The notes below the pieces were generated by a model, which saw only the letters and a list, made by a program, of their open reading frames with translations, ran no database searches and was not told the DNA's origin. A stretch of 64,000 bases of DNA from Pseudoalteromonas rubra. Its GTDB lineage: Bacteria > Pseudomonadota > Gammaproteobacteria > Enterobacterales > Alteromonadaceae. A program made the position numbers and the translations under genes. Positions within the stretch are counted from its first letter, which is position 1; every line of letters starts with the position of its first letter. The DNA is taken from NCBI RefSeq assembly GCF_001482385.1, contig NZ_CP013611.1, forward strand, positions 3,231,501 to 3,295,500, given 5' to 3'. Below, piece after piece: positions 53,811 through 62,752 of the stretch.

Positions 53811-54464
53811 ATGAATCTTAAAAAAGTAGCGGTGTCTTTGTTGATTGGATGTGGGTTTGCAATGACTGCCACAGCACAACCTGCTGAAGAATTTGTGACT
53901 GTAAGCAGCGGCTCAAAATATAATTTTAGAATTGGTTTACAGGCATTGGATGACGCTGGCAGAGATCCGGGCAGGGTTGAATATACCAAGTATTTATCTG
54001 CTGGTTCAAATGTACAATCTGAGTGGGCAGTTGACAGAGACGCCTATGATCCTGATGCGTTAAAACTTCACCTTTCCATACTGAATCATCTTCCCTCGGA
54101 TCGAGATTTTCGTATTGCTATTCAGGCTGCAGACCGCGGTGGCCGCGGTGGCCGCGGAGATTTTGGTTACTGGCAATATACGCCCTGGGCGAGTGAAGGT
54201 GGCGGCTGGTCAGGCATGGCATTTGATACTGACCGGTTTGACCCGGATGCATTCCGTATTCGAATCGAAACGCGTACCTGGAGTGGTAGCCACTCATTCA
54301 GTGATTTTCGTATCGGTCTGAGAGTATCTGACCGTGGAGGTCGTGAAGTGGGTAATGCGACTTACACACCTTGAGCTTCGTATGGTGGTGGCTGGACTGG
54401 TCTGGCTACGGACAACGATGCTTATGATTTTGATGGTTTTGAAGTAAATCTGGAAGTGCGCTAA
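53811..54464 (+). pseudogene. Secreted three-repeat protein gene interrupted by one in-frame TGA
   Basis: The signal peptide (VSLLIGCGFAMTATA) is followed by three tandem repeats of about 50-60 residues, each starting FRI and ending D.D..D.DAF.I.LE. The second repeat reads YTPWASEGGGW. The third reads YTP-stop-ASYGGGW, where TGA at 54372-54374 replaces TGG. The frame then continues perfectly to TAA at 54462-54464, and a strong terminator follows at 54493. Without read-through the product is 187 residues; with it, 217. Either a recent nonsense mutation or TGA read-through. Confidence 0.85.
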
Positions 54465-54492
54465 ATCTGAGTACTTCAAAGTAGATAATATT

Positions 54493-54531
54493 AGCTCAAC
54501 AATAATATTATAAATTATTGTTGAGCTTTTT
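54493..54531 (+). terminator. Intrinsic terminator after the repeat protein gene
   Basis: AGCTCAACAATAAT and ATTATTGTTGAGCT form a long perfect stem followed by TTTTT. Its place 29 bases after the TAA at 54464 supports that TAA as the original end of the gene. Confidence 0.88.
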
Positions 54532-54553
54532 AATTGTTGTGTTTTTTTATTTT

Positions 54554-55363
54554 CTATTCAAAGGCAATGTTATAATCCGGTTTTTTTGGGTTGTTTGGGA
54601 AGTCCAGCCCCTCTACCGGGTAGCTGTGTTGAGAAGGCGCTGGATCTGACATCAGACTTTTATTGATAAAGGTGATTTCCACCGTCTCAGGAAAATCAAT
54701 CTCGTCTACGTATTTACCGTAGTTGTTACCATGAATATGTACGACATGGAAATACTCAGACATGGCTGTAATAAAATTATTGAATTGCGTTGTTTTTGTA
54801 TCCAGGTGATGAAACTCTGCCGCCACCACATTGATCCTGTTGGCATGCTTACACAAGTCATTGATAATCTGATATTCAGCCCCCTCAATATCCATCTTCA
54901 GGAAAACGGTGTCTTGGTGATCGCCACAGTGGTGCTCGATTAACTCATCCAGGCTGATATCCAGCTGACCTGATGTTTCGCTGACACGGCGTTGTAAATG
55001 ACGATTCTGGCCACGGAAGAAGCTGTAAAAGAACACACAGTTTAATAAACGGGTCCAGTACTTCTGGCGCTTGTCATGGCGAAACAGCAGTGTATTGATC
55101 AGCGACTTAACGCTATTTTGCAGGGTTTTTCGTACAATGAAGTTAAGCCCAACGGTATAGTCTACCCCCACCACCCGGCAATCGGGGTTGAGTGCCTGAA
55201 ATTCTTTATCAAATCGCCAGTCATCATTGATACCCAGTGAGAGTAACACGTCAGTGTCTTTGATATGGGTTTTGGGGATGACATAGCCCCCGTCAAATTG
55301 GTTACCCATGCGGATAAGATCCGCGCTGTGTTTAGGGTGCAGCTCTTGCTTCTTAATTTTCAT
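54554..55363 (-). CDS. FkbM-family SAM-dependent methyltransferase
   Basis: 269 residues. The FkbM layout shows an early glycine-rich stretch (MGNQFDGGYVIP, DVLLSLGINDDWRFDKEF) and the core VFLKMDIEGAEYQIINDL. Such enzymes O-methylate sugars in glycans or natural products. No membrane segment. It lies on the same strand as a GT9 glycosyltransferase gene about 240 bases upstream, in an AT-rich region, so both may modify a surface glycan. Confidence 0.85.
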   Translation of the reverse strand: MKIKKQELHPKHSADLIRMGNQFDGGYVIPKTHIKDTDVLLSLGINDDWRFDKEFQALNPDCRVVGVDYTVGLNFIVRKTLQNSVKSLINTLLFRHDKRQKYWTRLLNCVFFYSFFRGQNRHLQRRVSETSGQLDISLDELIEHHCGDHQDTVFLKMDIEGAEYQIINDLCKHANRINVVAAEFHHLDTKTTQFNNFITAMSEYFHVVHIHGNNYGKYVDEIDFPETVEITFINKSLMSDPAPSQHSYPVEGLDFPNNPKKPDYNIAFE

Positions 55364-55605
55364 GCAGACATTCCAGTAATTTATTATTACGTACTCGACT
55401 TTATCTTCTGCTTTATGAAAACATTTTTATATTAAAGTTCACCTATGTTTTTATTGTTTTAATCATTTGTTTCGGTGTGTTTGGGGAGCGCGTTGACAGC
55501 TCATTTTTTCTGGGGGAGTTGATTAGGTTATCGATTTTTGGTTTTTTTCTTGTGAAAGTCTCCTTCATCACCCTTGGAATAGGCAATGAAGGTGGTGTGT
55601 GATTG

Positions 55606-56619
55606 TTAACTTTTTGGTTTTTCGAGCAGTGCAATATACTGACGCGCAATCATTTCGGGGCTGATATCATTGATGATCTCATGCTCGACCATGCTGGTTG
55701 ATGGACTTTCCAAAGCTATCAGGTTGTTTTGTAATGGCCTTACAATAGACCAGGGAGAAGTCCCTAACCCGACCAGGGCCAGACAAGGTACGTTACAGGC
55801 AGCTGCTATATGCATAGGACCTGAGTCTATGGAGATCATGGTATCCATCGCGGCGATCGTATCAACCAATTCCCCAAGCGTGGTTTTGCCGGCCAGATTC
55901 GTGGCAGGAACCCTATTCTTTGTTAACGCTTGAGATAAACGGACTGCGTCTTCTGATTCGGATGGATCCCCCAGAATGTAAAAGTGAGTTTCTGTAGATT
56001 TTGCTATGCATGTGAGGGCATCGACACTTTTGGCGACGTCATAGTGTCGGGTCCCTTTGTTCTTACCACCAACGTAGACCGCTGTTTTGTGAACGTGCTT
56101 CGGTAGCGCTATGGTGCGTGGTGACAAAGAGGGTAACTCAAAGTGAGAAAAAGGACGATTATGAACGTCATTCACTAGTCGGCAGTACCGATGAATATAA
56201 TGATGACACTCGTTGAGCTTTAGGGCGTGGCTGAGCAGCGGTTTTCGGCCATTCTGTGCATATCCAATAATGAGCGGTATGTGAGCCAGTTTCGCAAGTA
56301 ATGCTTCACGTATTGATCCTCTGAACAACACCGCCATAGCATACTTCGTCTTTCTTAGCGTACGTGCAAAAGAAAACATCCCCTGCTTGTGTTCTTTGCA
56401 ATAGCGATTATCTGCAATTAGCTCAATATTGTAATGTGCTGCGCGTTCAAGGACTTCAAGCATATAAGGACGCGCCAGCAGATGTATCGAATGCTCCGGA
56501 TATAGCGACCTGAGCATAGCAATTGCAGGCAAAGTATTGATGGCATCACCGATAAATTTAGGTAAAACCACCAGTATCGGGCCACGTACTTTGTCTTGTG
56601 TGATTGTTTTCGAGGACAT
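55606..56619 (-). CDS. Glycosyltransferase family 9 (heptosyltransferase-like)
   Basis: 337 residues from the ATG at 56619; an in-frame TTG lies 18 bases upstream. N-terminal PILVVLPKFIGDAINTLPAIAML and C-terminal TMISIDSGPMHIAAACNVPCLALVG are the GT9 signatures for ADP-heptose-type donors. It probably adds a sugar to LPS core or a related glycan. It is isolated from a classic waa cluster, so the exact substrate is unclear. Confidence 0.88.
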   Translation of the reverse strand: MSSKTITQDKVRGPILVVLPKFIGDAINTLPAIAMLRSLYPEHSIHLLARPYMLEVLERAAHYNIELIADNRYCKEHKQGMFSFARTLRKTKYAMAVLFRGSIREALLAKLAHIPLIIGYAQNGRKPLLSHALKLNECHHYIHRYCRLVNDVHNRPFSHFELPSLSPRTIALPKHVHKTAVYVGGKNKGTRHYDVAKSVDALTCIAKSTETHFYILGDPSESEDAVRLSQALTKNRVPATNLAGKTTLGELVDTIAAMDTMISIDSGPMHIAAACNVPCLALVGLGTSPWSIVRPLQNNLIALESPSTSMVEHEIINDISPEMIARQYIALLEKPKS

Positions 56620-56848
56620 AACGTTATAAATAATCAACGGATTTTTTCGAGTATAACCTGTCTAAAAAGGGATATCACCACTGTGTGTTTCTGAGTGAAG
56701 CTATGCGCCGTGCTTCGCTAAGCTGTGTGTGTGTTTTCAACGGGTAGTGTTCAGAGCGATAGCGGGTGTGCGGGCAAAAAAAGTCGCGACCAGGATGGTA
56801 ATTGGGTGTAGCTAGGATTTTGATTTTTATAAGGAAAGGGGGGTATTT

Positions 56849-57274
56849 ATGAACAGGTACTTGCTCGGTTGCGCTTCATGATTGCTCTGCAACACAGCCG
56901 TGTTGACCCAGCAGACAGACTACAACTACCTTGCGCTTGGTCATAAGACCTTTGATTTTTCAGATGACTCATCAGGTTTCTCGTTTGCTGCTGTGGGTAG
57001 CTCAGGCAATGTTTACTGGGAGGCGCAAGCAATGTTTGGCATGAGCATGCCGATATTTATGGTGCACGCGTTCAGTATCAGCGTGTGTTTGTTGGAAAAT
57101 GGGACGCTAAACTGGGAATTGGCTTTGAGCATGCTTCGGGAGAAGGCGCTGACGACAACGTGTTTTTTGGTCGGTTTAGGGTACCGCTGTAATTCAGACC
57201 GGGTGACGAATATGGCTTATCGCGACGCAGGTGACTATACGTTGACCACGGTGAGTCTGAGGTTCGCTTTCTAA
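56849..57274 (+). pseudogene. Decayed outer-membrane beta-barrel protein gene
   Basis: The start MNRYLLGCAS is cut by TGA at 56879, then the same frame continues with LCNTAVLTQQTDYNYLALGHKTFDFSDDSSGFSFA and GNVYWEAQAMFG. Near 57045 a shift moves homology to another frame (ADIYGARVQYQRVF, KWDAKLGIGFEH, GADDNVFFGRFRVPL), then back to the first frame for LTTVSLRFAF, a typical C-terminal barrel strand. At least one stop and two frameshifts mark it as a pseudogene. Confidence 0.8.
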
Positions 57275-57407
57275 TCAACAGGCGCATGCAGTGCCGATGT
57301 CTCAGAGCCAGAGTCCGGCTGGTTCTGTTCAATCTCGCATTGTTTCTGAGATATTTCCCATCTAGTATTAATGGCAATCTGAATCACTCAAGACACTGTG
57401 TTAATAA

Positions 57408-58238
57408 ATGAAAAACATCAAAAGTTGTCACTGGTTACTGAAAAACCTCAATCGCGTCACTGTGCTTGATTGCGGCATGCTCAAACCAGGAACAAAAGGA
57501 AATTATGTGCCATCGGAGATCATTGCCGGGGCAAAACGTTTTGATATCAGCCACGCCTTTAGCGATGCAAATGGCGCGTGCCCCAATACAATGTGCAGCG
57601 CAGCGCAATTTCAGCATGGCGTCAGGGCGTTGGGCATTAACCAGCAGGATACTGTGGTAGTTTACGACAATTTTGCTTTGTTCAGTGCTGCCCGGGCCTG
57701 GTGGATGTTTAAAGCCATGGGGTTTGAGCAGGTTTATGTGCTGGATGGGGGCTTAGTCAAGTGGCTAGAGCTGGGTCTCCCCGTTGCGACTGAGTATGCG
57801 CACAGCTGCGAGCCTGGAGATTTCGTTGTTGACCCCCAAAGCGGTTACTTCATTGATAAGCATGCTGTGCTGGCGGGGATAGAGAGCGCTGAAGTGTTAC
57901 TTCTGGATGCTCGCAGCCCGGCGCGGTTTAGCGGTCAGGAACGAGAACCCAGAGTCGGGATGCGCAGTGGCCATATTCCGGGCAGTGCGAATGTCCATTA
58001 TGCGAGCGTACTGGATGACAGCGGATTAATTAAACCTAAAGCGCAGTTACGGACATTATTAACGGACGCCGGGGTCACTAATCAGGCCTTACAATTTAGC
58101 TGTGGCTCCGGGGTGACAGCCTGTATTTTGGCTATGATTGCGGATGAATGTGGGTTTTACCCTTTATCCGTTTATGACGGATCCTGGAGTGAATGGGGGC
58201 AAGACGCAAGTCTGCCTGTTGCCACTTGCCCCGCATAA
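57408..58238 (+). CDS. sseA: 3-mercaptopyruvate/thiosulfate sulfurtransferase
   Basis: 276 residues with two rhodanese domains. The first (about 15-130) is inactive-looking; the second has the active loop FSCGSGVTACIL, whose CGSGVT is typical of 3-mercaptopyruvate sulfurtransferases. The inter-domain sequence LLLDARSPARFSGQEREPR...GHIPGSANVHY is typical of SseA. It is cytoplasmic and moves sulfur from 3-mercaptopyruvate to a thiol or cyanide acceptor. It ends 12 bases before the convergent ROK gene. Confidence 0.9.
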   Translation: MKNIKSCHWLLKNLNRVTVLDCGMLKPGTKGNYVPSEIIAGAKRFDISHAFSDANGACPNTMCSAAQFQHGVRALGINQQDTVVVYDNFALFSAARAWWMFKAMGFEQVYVLDGGLVKWLELGLPVATEYAHSCEPGDFVVDPQSGYFIDKHAVLAGIESAEVLLLDARSPARFSGQEREPRVGMRSGHIPGSANVHYASVLDDSGLIKPKAQLRTLLTDAGVTNQALQFSCGSGVTACILAMIADECGFYPLSVYDGSWSEWGQDASLPVATCPA

Positions 58239-58250
58239 GACTTTACTAAT

Positions 58251-59432
58251 CTAGTAAACCAGCTCCTGAAGTTCACTGGGCTGGTTAATGGCAGGAAAGT
58301 ACAAAGTCTGCATGTTCTTGGCGCTGAGCGCGCTGTGCAGCGGCAAAGTCGCAATGCCCTTGAGGGCAATGTTGGCAACGTCCGGGGTTTTGACTAGCCG
58401 CACCACCTGGCGTTCACCAAACTGCGCAATGGATGGAATGAATGGACGCAACTCAGACGTGAGTTTATCAAGCAGCCAGTCATTGATGTCACCGCCCAAA
58501 ATGATGGTCTGCGTATTCAGCAGGGACTCAATGCTGTGGATCGCTATCCGCATCGGCTCCGCAGCCTGTTCTAGCCAGCGCTCTATCACCGGGTGTTCCT
58601 GTAGCTGGTGATGCAGCTCTTCGGTGCTGCAACCAGGGCGTCCGAGGCTATTTTTTAGGGCACTTAACGAGGCGAAGTCGTTCAGTCGACCCAGCTCAGC
58701 GGTGTCATCATCTGTTTCAGGGGTCACAAACAGCTCACCCAATGCGCCGGTCAGGCCATTCTGACCGAGCAGGATCCGCCGATCGTATACCACCGCCGAC
58801 TCTACCTGATTGCCAAGGTGTACATAGACAAAGCTGTCCAGCAGCCTGGCTTCGCCAAACAGCATCTGAAAACTGGCGCAGGCAGAGGCTGTTGTTTCCA
58901 GTGCCACGGGTACGCCCAGCGTATCGGCCAGCTGTTGCTGAAGCTCCCGGTTGTGAGCAAAAATCTCGACGCCCTTAAGATGGCTCAGTTGAACCGACAG
59001 GCCGCAGCCAAGCACCTGAGAGACGCTCAGGTTGGCGACGGTCAATAGGGTGTCAATCAGGTATTTGGCCTTGTTGAGCAGGGTATCACCTGTGTCAAGG
59101 TGGGTGTGCAGTCGGTTGAGCAGCTCACCGTTGAGATAAAACAGGCCGACTTCCAGCTCGCGGTCAACGATGCGTATTGCCAGTGTGTATGCGGCCTTTT
59201 TATTCAGAACCAGCATCTTTGAGGGTTTACCTGCCCCTTCTGACTTTTTTATACCGGTTTCTTCAACAAGTTGAACGCTCAGCAGTTCTTCCACCATGTT
59301 GGTAATGGTTTGCTTGGTCAATTGGGTATTGCGGGCAATCTCAACACGGGAGATTGGCCCCTGAGTGACAATCTGAGAGAGTACAAGACGCAAATTTATC
59401 GATTTATTCTGTTTTGCGTTGGAGCCTTTCAA
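58251..59432 (-). CDS. ROK-family transcriptional repressor (NagC/XylR-like)
   Basis: 393 residues. An N-terminal winged HTH (PISRVEIARNTQLTKQTITN, GKPSKMLVLNKKAAYTLAI) and a ROK body. The usual CxCGxxGCxE zinc motif is not seen; the equivalent region reads LGRPGCSTEELHHQL, so the structural zinc may be lost. It is divergent from a sugar ABC importer operon that it most likely represses until an inducer sugar binds. Confidence 0.88.
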   Translation of the reverse strand: MKGSNAKQNKSINLRLVLSQIVTQGPISRVEIARNTQLTKQTITNMVEELLSVQLVEETGIKKSEGAGKPSKMLVLNKKAAYTLAIRIVDRELEVGLFYLNGELLNRLHTHLDTGDTLLNKAKYLIDTLLTVANLSVSQVLGCGLSVQLSHLKGVEIFAHNRELQQQLADTLGVPVALETTASACASFQMLFGEARLLDSFVYVHLGNQVESAVVYDRRILLGQNGLTGALGELFVTPETDDDTAELGRLNDFASLSALKNSLGRPGCSTEELHHQLQEHPVIERWLEQAAEPMRIAIHSIESLLNTQTIILGGDINDWLLDKLTSELRPFIPSIAQFGERQVVRLVKTPDVANIALKGIATLPLHSALSAKNMQTLYFPAINQPSELQELVY

Positions 59433-59582
59433 TGTGTTCGCCTTACTATTTGAATCTAATTTGGGGGCTTTATCATGATATTGCCCCAGTCAATGTGCCG
59501 TATGTACCTGCTTACACAACACATTATCCCTGAACTAAGCCGATCATCTTACTCGATCATGAGGCTAAACCGAATAAAAAAT

Positions 59583-59599
59583 AATTAGTCAAACTAATT
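59583..59599. promoter_or_regulatory. Palindromic operator candidate for the ROK regulator
   Basis: AATTAGT-CAA-ACTAATT is a perfect inverted repeat in the region between the ROK gene and the ABC operon. The half-site resembles the TTAGTTTG/CAAACTAA arms of known XylR (ROK) operators. It is placed to control the ABC operon. Confidence 0.6.
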
Positions 59600-59726
59600 G
59601 ACATAAACGGTTTGTTGGCTGAATATGACTATAAATACAACAAAACTGATCCTAAATGCCAGTATAAAAATGGCAGTTAGGACGTTCGCAAGCGCGAATT
59701 TTAATAATCAACAGCAGGATCTACCT

Positions 59727-60812
59727 ATGTCTACAGGAACTCAGATGAATGGCCACCGCCGTCGGACGTGGTTTAGCGGGATGTTTGCCGCTGCTGCGCT
59801 CTGCGCAACGTCGATGAGCTGGGCGGCACAAAGTATTGACTGGAGCAAAGCGGCAAAATCCAGTGATATCCACCTGACAGAGCAGCAGAGTGAACAAATT
59901 AAATCAAAAGATTTGACTGCAGCGCTAGTTTGGCATGGGGCCAGCCCCTGGGTGGCAGCGGTATCGCGCGGTGCACGCGCCGAATTTGAAAAGTTAGGCA
60001 TTAAAGTGGTGGCTGCGACTGACGCGCAGTTTGACCCTGCGAAACAAGTGGCCGATCTGGAGAACATTGCTGCATTGAAGCCCGATATTATTCTTTCGCT
60101 CAGCGTCGATGGGGTCAGTACCAAACAAAGCTATGCCAAAGCCATTGAGCGTGGTGCCAAACTGGTATTGCTGAGTAACCCCATCCCGGGGTTTGAGCAA
60201 GGCAAAGATTTTGTCGGTATTGTGACGGATGACATGTTTGGGATGGGTAAAGCGGCGGCTGATCTGACGGCCGATGCCTTGGGTGATAAAGGTAAGATCG
60301 GCATGATTTACCACGATGCCAGCTACTTTATCACCAATAATCGTGATAATGCTTATCGCAAGGGCCTGAAAGCTTACCCCGGATTAAATGTGGTCATTGA
60401 GCGGGGGTTCATCAAAGAGCATGAGACCAGCAATGTCGCAGCGGCGATGGTATTGCAGCACCCTGAGCTGGAAGCCATTTATGTGTCCTGGGATGCCGCC
60501 GCGGAAGGGGTGGTGGAAGCACTGCGTTCTTTAGGTCGACGCGATATTAAAGTGATCACCCACGACCTGGGCGTGAACAACCTGCTGGATATGGCGATGG
60601 ATGGCAATGTGTATGGCACTATTGCAGACAGGCCATTCGACATCGGGCAAACCATGGCCCGGCTCGGTGCTGCTTCTACCCTGGGTTTACCGGCGCCACA
60701 CTTTACCTTAGTGCCGTTTGACACCGTTAAGCGAGACAATATTGCTGAGATCTGGCAGCGCGCCTTTCAGTCGCCCCTGCCAAGACTCCTGAATTTAGCG
60801 TTAAAACAATAA
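59727..60812 (+). CDS. Sugar ABC transporter, periplasmic substrate-binding protein
   Basis: 361 residues from the ATG at 59727, with AGGA 7 bases upstream; an ATG at 59625 gives a longer form that buries the signal peptide. A signal peptide (FSGMFAAAALCATSMSWAA) precedes a RbsB-type two-lobe binding fold: DLTAALVWHGASPWVAAVSRGA, DPAKQVADLENIAALKPDIIL and GVVEALRSLGRRDIKVITHD. It is probably a monosaccharide binder. First gene of the operon with permease and ATPase. Confidence 0.9.
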   Translation: MSTGTQMNGHRRRTWFSGMFAAAALCATSMSWAAQSIDWSKAAKSSDIHLTEQQSEQIKSKDLTAALVWHGASPWVAAVSRGARAEFEKLGIKVVAATDAQFDPAKQVADLENIAALKPDIILSLSVDGVSTKQSYAKAIERGAKLVLLSNPIPGFEQGKDFVGIVTDDMFGMGKAAADLTADALGDKGKIGMIYHDASYFITNNRDNAYRKGLKAYPGLNVVIERGFIKEHETSNVAAAMVLQHPELEAIYVSWDAAAEGVVEALRSLGRRDIKVITHDLGVNNLLDMAMDGNVYGTIADRPFDIGQTMARLGAASTLGLPAPHFTLVPFDTVKRDNIAEIWQRAFQSPLPRLLNLALKQ

Positions 60813-60820
60813 GGAATACC

Positions 60821-61789
60821 ATGAGCGTTAATCAACTACCTATGCAGCAACTCAAGTTGCTGGCTGTGAAACGAGAGTTTTTTATCTACTATATATTCCT
60901 TGCAGTGATGCTGATTTTTGCAGTCGCACTGCATGATACGGGCTTTTTTAGTCTGACTAACTTTATGAACATCGTGCGTCAAACGGCACCGATCACTGTG
61001 ATGGCGGTGGGGCTGACCTTTGCGCTGGCAGTCGGCCATATTGACTTATCGATAGGCTCTGTGGTGGCTTTATCTGCCCTGGTGGGCGCCCTGCTGTTGC
61101 AACATGTGGGTATTCCTCTGGCCGTGCTGGGGGCACTCAGTGTCGGTTTGATTGTCGGCCTGATCAACGGTTTGTTGATTGAGCGTTTGCAGGTGTCATC
61201 TTTGTTGATCACCCTGGGCACTATGGGCGTGATCACCGGTCTGTCGCGCCAGCTGACGAACCTGGAGTCGGTGCCAATCATTGATCAAACTTTCACCGCG
61301 TTTTTTGGTGCTGGTGAAGTGTTTGGCATTCCTTCCTTATTTATCTGGACCCTGGTGATAGCGGCACTGGGCTATGTGGTCCTGACTAAGCTTGCCTTTG
61401 GTAAGCACTTACTTGCAGTGGGCGGCAGCCCTAAAGCGGCTCTGGCGATGGGGATTAAAGTGACTCAGGTGCGCATTTATGCCCTGGTTATTTCTTCTAT
61501 GGCGGCTGCGCTGGCCGGACTCTTGTATGCCGGTCGTTTGCACGGCGCGCGTTATACCCTGGGTGAGGCAGATCTGCTGACAGTCATTGCAGCCGTTGCG
61601 ATTGGCGGCACCAGCCTGTTTGGTGGTCGCGCGTGTATTATCGGCGCCATTCTGGGGTCCTGGTTAATGGGCATGATCAACAACGGTCTGATCTTGTCTG
61701 GTTTTTCCACAAACGAACAAATGATAGCGCGCGGCGCCATCTTGATTGTGGCAGTGGCAATTGGTGTCAAGGAGTTGAAAAATGGTTAG
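60821..61789 (+). CDS. Sugar ABC transporter permease (RbsC-like)
   Basis: 322 residues with about 10 membrane helices. RbsC-family markers: VGLTFALAVGHIDLSIGSVVALSAL, NGLLIERLQVSSLLITLGTMG, and VAIGGTSLFGGRACIIGAILG. It starts 8 bases after the binding-protein gene (AAGGAATACC site) and overlaps the ATPase gene by 8 bases. Confidence 0.93.
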   Translation: MSVNQLPMQQLKLLAVKREFFIYYIFLAVMLIFAVALHDTGFFSLTNFMNIVRQTAPITVMAVGLTFALAVGHIDLSIGSVVALSALVGALLLQHVGIPLAVLGALSVGLIVGLINGLLIERLQVSSLLITLGTMGVITGLSRQLTNLESVPIIDQTFTAFFGAGEVFGIPSLFIWTLVIAALGYVVLTKLAFGKHLLAVGGSPKAALAMGIKVTQVRIYALVISSMAAALAGLLYAGRLHGARYTLGEADLLTVIAAVAIGGTSLFGGRACIIGAILGSWLMGMINNGLILSGFSTNEQMIARGAILIVAVAIGVKELKNG

Positions 61790-62555
61790 AAGTGCATTGG
61801 ATCAAATCGCCCTCGAAGTGAGGGATGTACATAAGCGTTTTGGTGGTGTACATGCGCTTAAAGGCGTGAGCTTTACCATCAACAAAGGCGAAGTTGTGGG
61901 GTTGCTCGGCGACAATGGTGCTGGTAAATCAACCCTGGTGCGCTGTATCTCCGGGATCCACCCGCCCGATGAAGGGGCCATTCTGGTCAATGGTCAGCCG
62001 GTACATATTGACTCTCCTTTGGCATCACGTGAAGCGGGAATAGAAACGGTGTTTCAGGACCTGGCCATGGTGCCGGAGTTCGATATCACAGAAAACCTGT
62101 TTCTTAACCGAGAGATCCGTCATAAGAATCCAATCTTACGCCGACTTGGCTGGCTGGATAAAAAAGCCATGGAGAAGCGTGCGAAGAAAGCCCTGAACAG
62201 ACTGAACAGTCGTATCCCCAGTTATCAGGAACAGATCCATCGCCTGTCTGGTGGTCAGCGTCAGGCTGTTGCCATTGCTCGTGCGGTGAACTGGGGAGCT
62301 GACATTGTGATCATGGATGAGCCGACGGCAGCGCTGGGGGTTGAGCAGAGTGCGCAGGTCAATGAACTGATCAATGTGATCAGCTCTCAGGGGGTTGCCG
62401 TTCTGCTGATCAGTCACAACATGCAGCATGTGGTCGAAACCTGTGATCGTGCGGTGGTTTTGTATCAGGGGCAGTCAGTGGCAGATGTGTCGGTCAGCGA
62501 TGTGACCAAAGAAGACTTGGTCGGGCTGATCACGGGCGCTAAATCCGCCGCCTAA
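61782..62555 (+). CDS. Sugar ABC transporter ATP-binding protein, single domain
   Basis: 257 residues with one nucleotide-binding domain: Walker A GDNGAGKSTLVR, Q-loop VFQDLAM, signature RLSGGQRQAVAIARAV, Walker B IVIMDEPTAALG and H-loop LISHNM. Most ribose-type importers have a fused two-domain RbsA of about 500 residues; this is a half-size form that would act as a homodimer, as in fructose-type FrcA systems. Third gene of the operon. Confidence 0.93.
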   Translation: MVRSALDQIALEVRDVHKRFGGVHALKGVSFTINKGEVVGLLGDNGAGKSTLVRCISGIHPPDEGAILVNGQPVHIDSPLASREAGIETVFQDLAMVPEFDITENLFLNREIRHKNPILRRLGWLDKKAMEKRAKKALNRLNSRIPSYQEQIHRLSGGQRQAVAIARAVNWGADIVIMDEPTAALGVEQSAQVNELINVISSQGVAVLLISHNMQHVVETCDRAVVLYQGQSVADVSVSDVTKEDLVGLITGAKSAA

Positions 62556-62577
62556 CACAGTGTCTGTCCGGGCTCAT

Positions 62578-62630
62578 GCCTGGCCAACAAGCAGAAGGTG
62601 GAAGCGTATTGCTCCGCCTTCTGGCCAGGC
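62578..62630 (+). promoter_or_regulatory. Long bulged hairpin between the ABC operon and the GH3 gene
   Basis: GCCTGGCCA pairs with TGGCCAGGC, then AGAAGGTGGA pairs with TCCGCCTTCT after a 6-base bulge (ACAAGC) on the left arm only. The stem is about 20 bp. No T run follows, so it looks more like an mRNA-processing or stability element than a terminator. Confidence 0.5.
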
Positions 62631-62752
62631 TAGGTATATAAACGGATCAGTTTCACCCGCGAGGTGCCAGACAGGCGCTTCCTTATCTGAACGAATAATA
62701 AATCGGTGCCGTGGCGCTGAGGGCTTTGTTTTGCCAAAAATCAGAGGGCAGT

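Noticed and set aside
53654..53989. Bottom-strand frame with repeated FTIYNLQ residues
   Set aside because: It is a translation of the heptanucleotide repeats with no start signal or protein-like composition.
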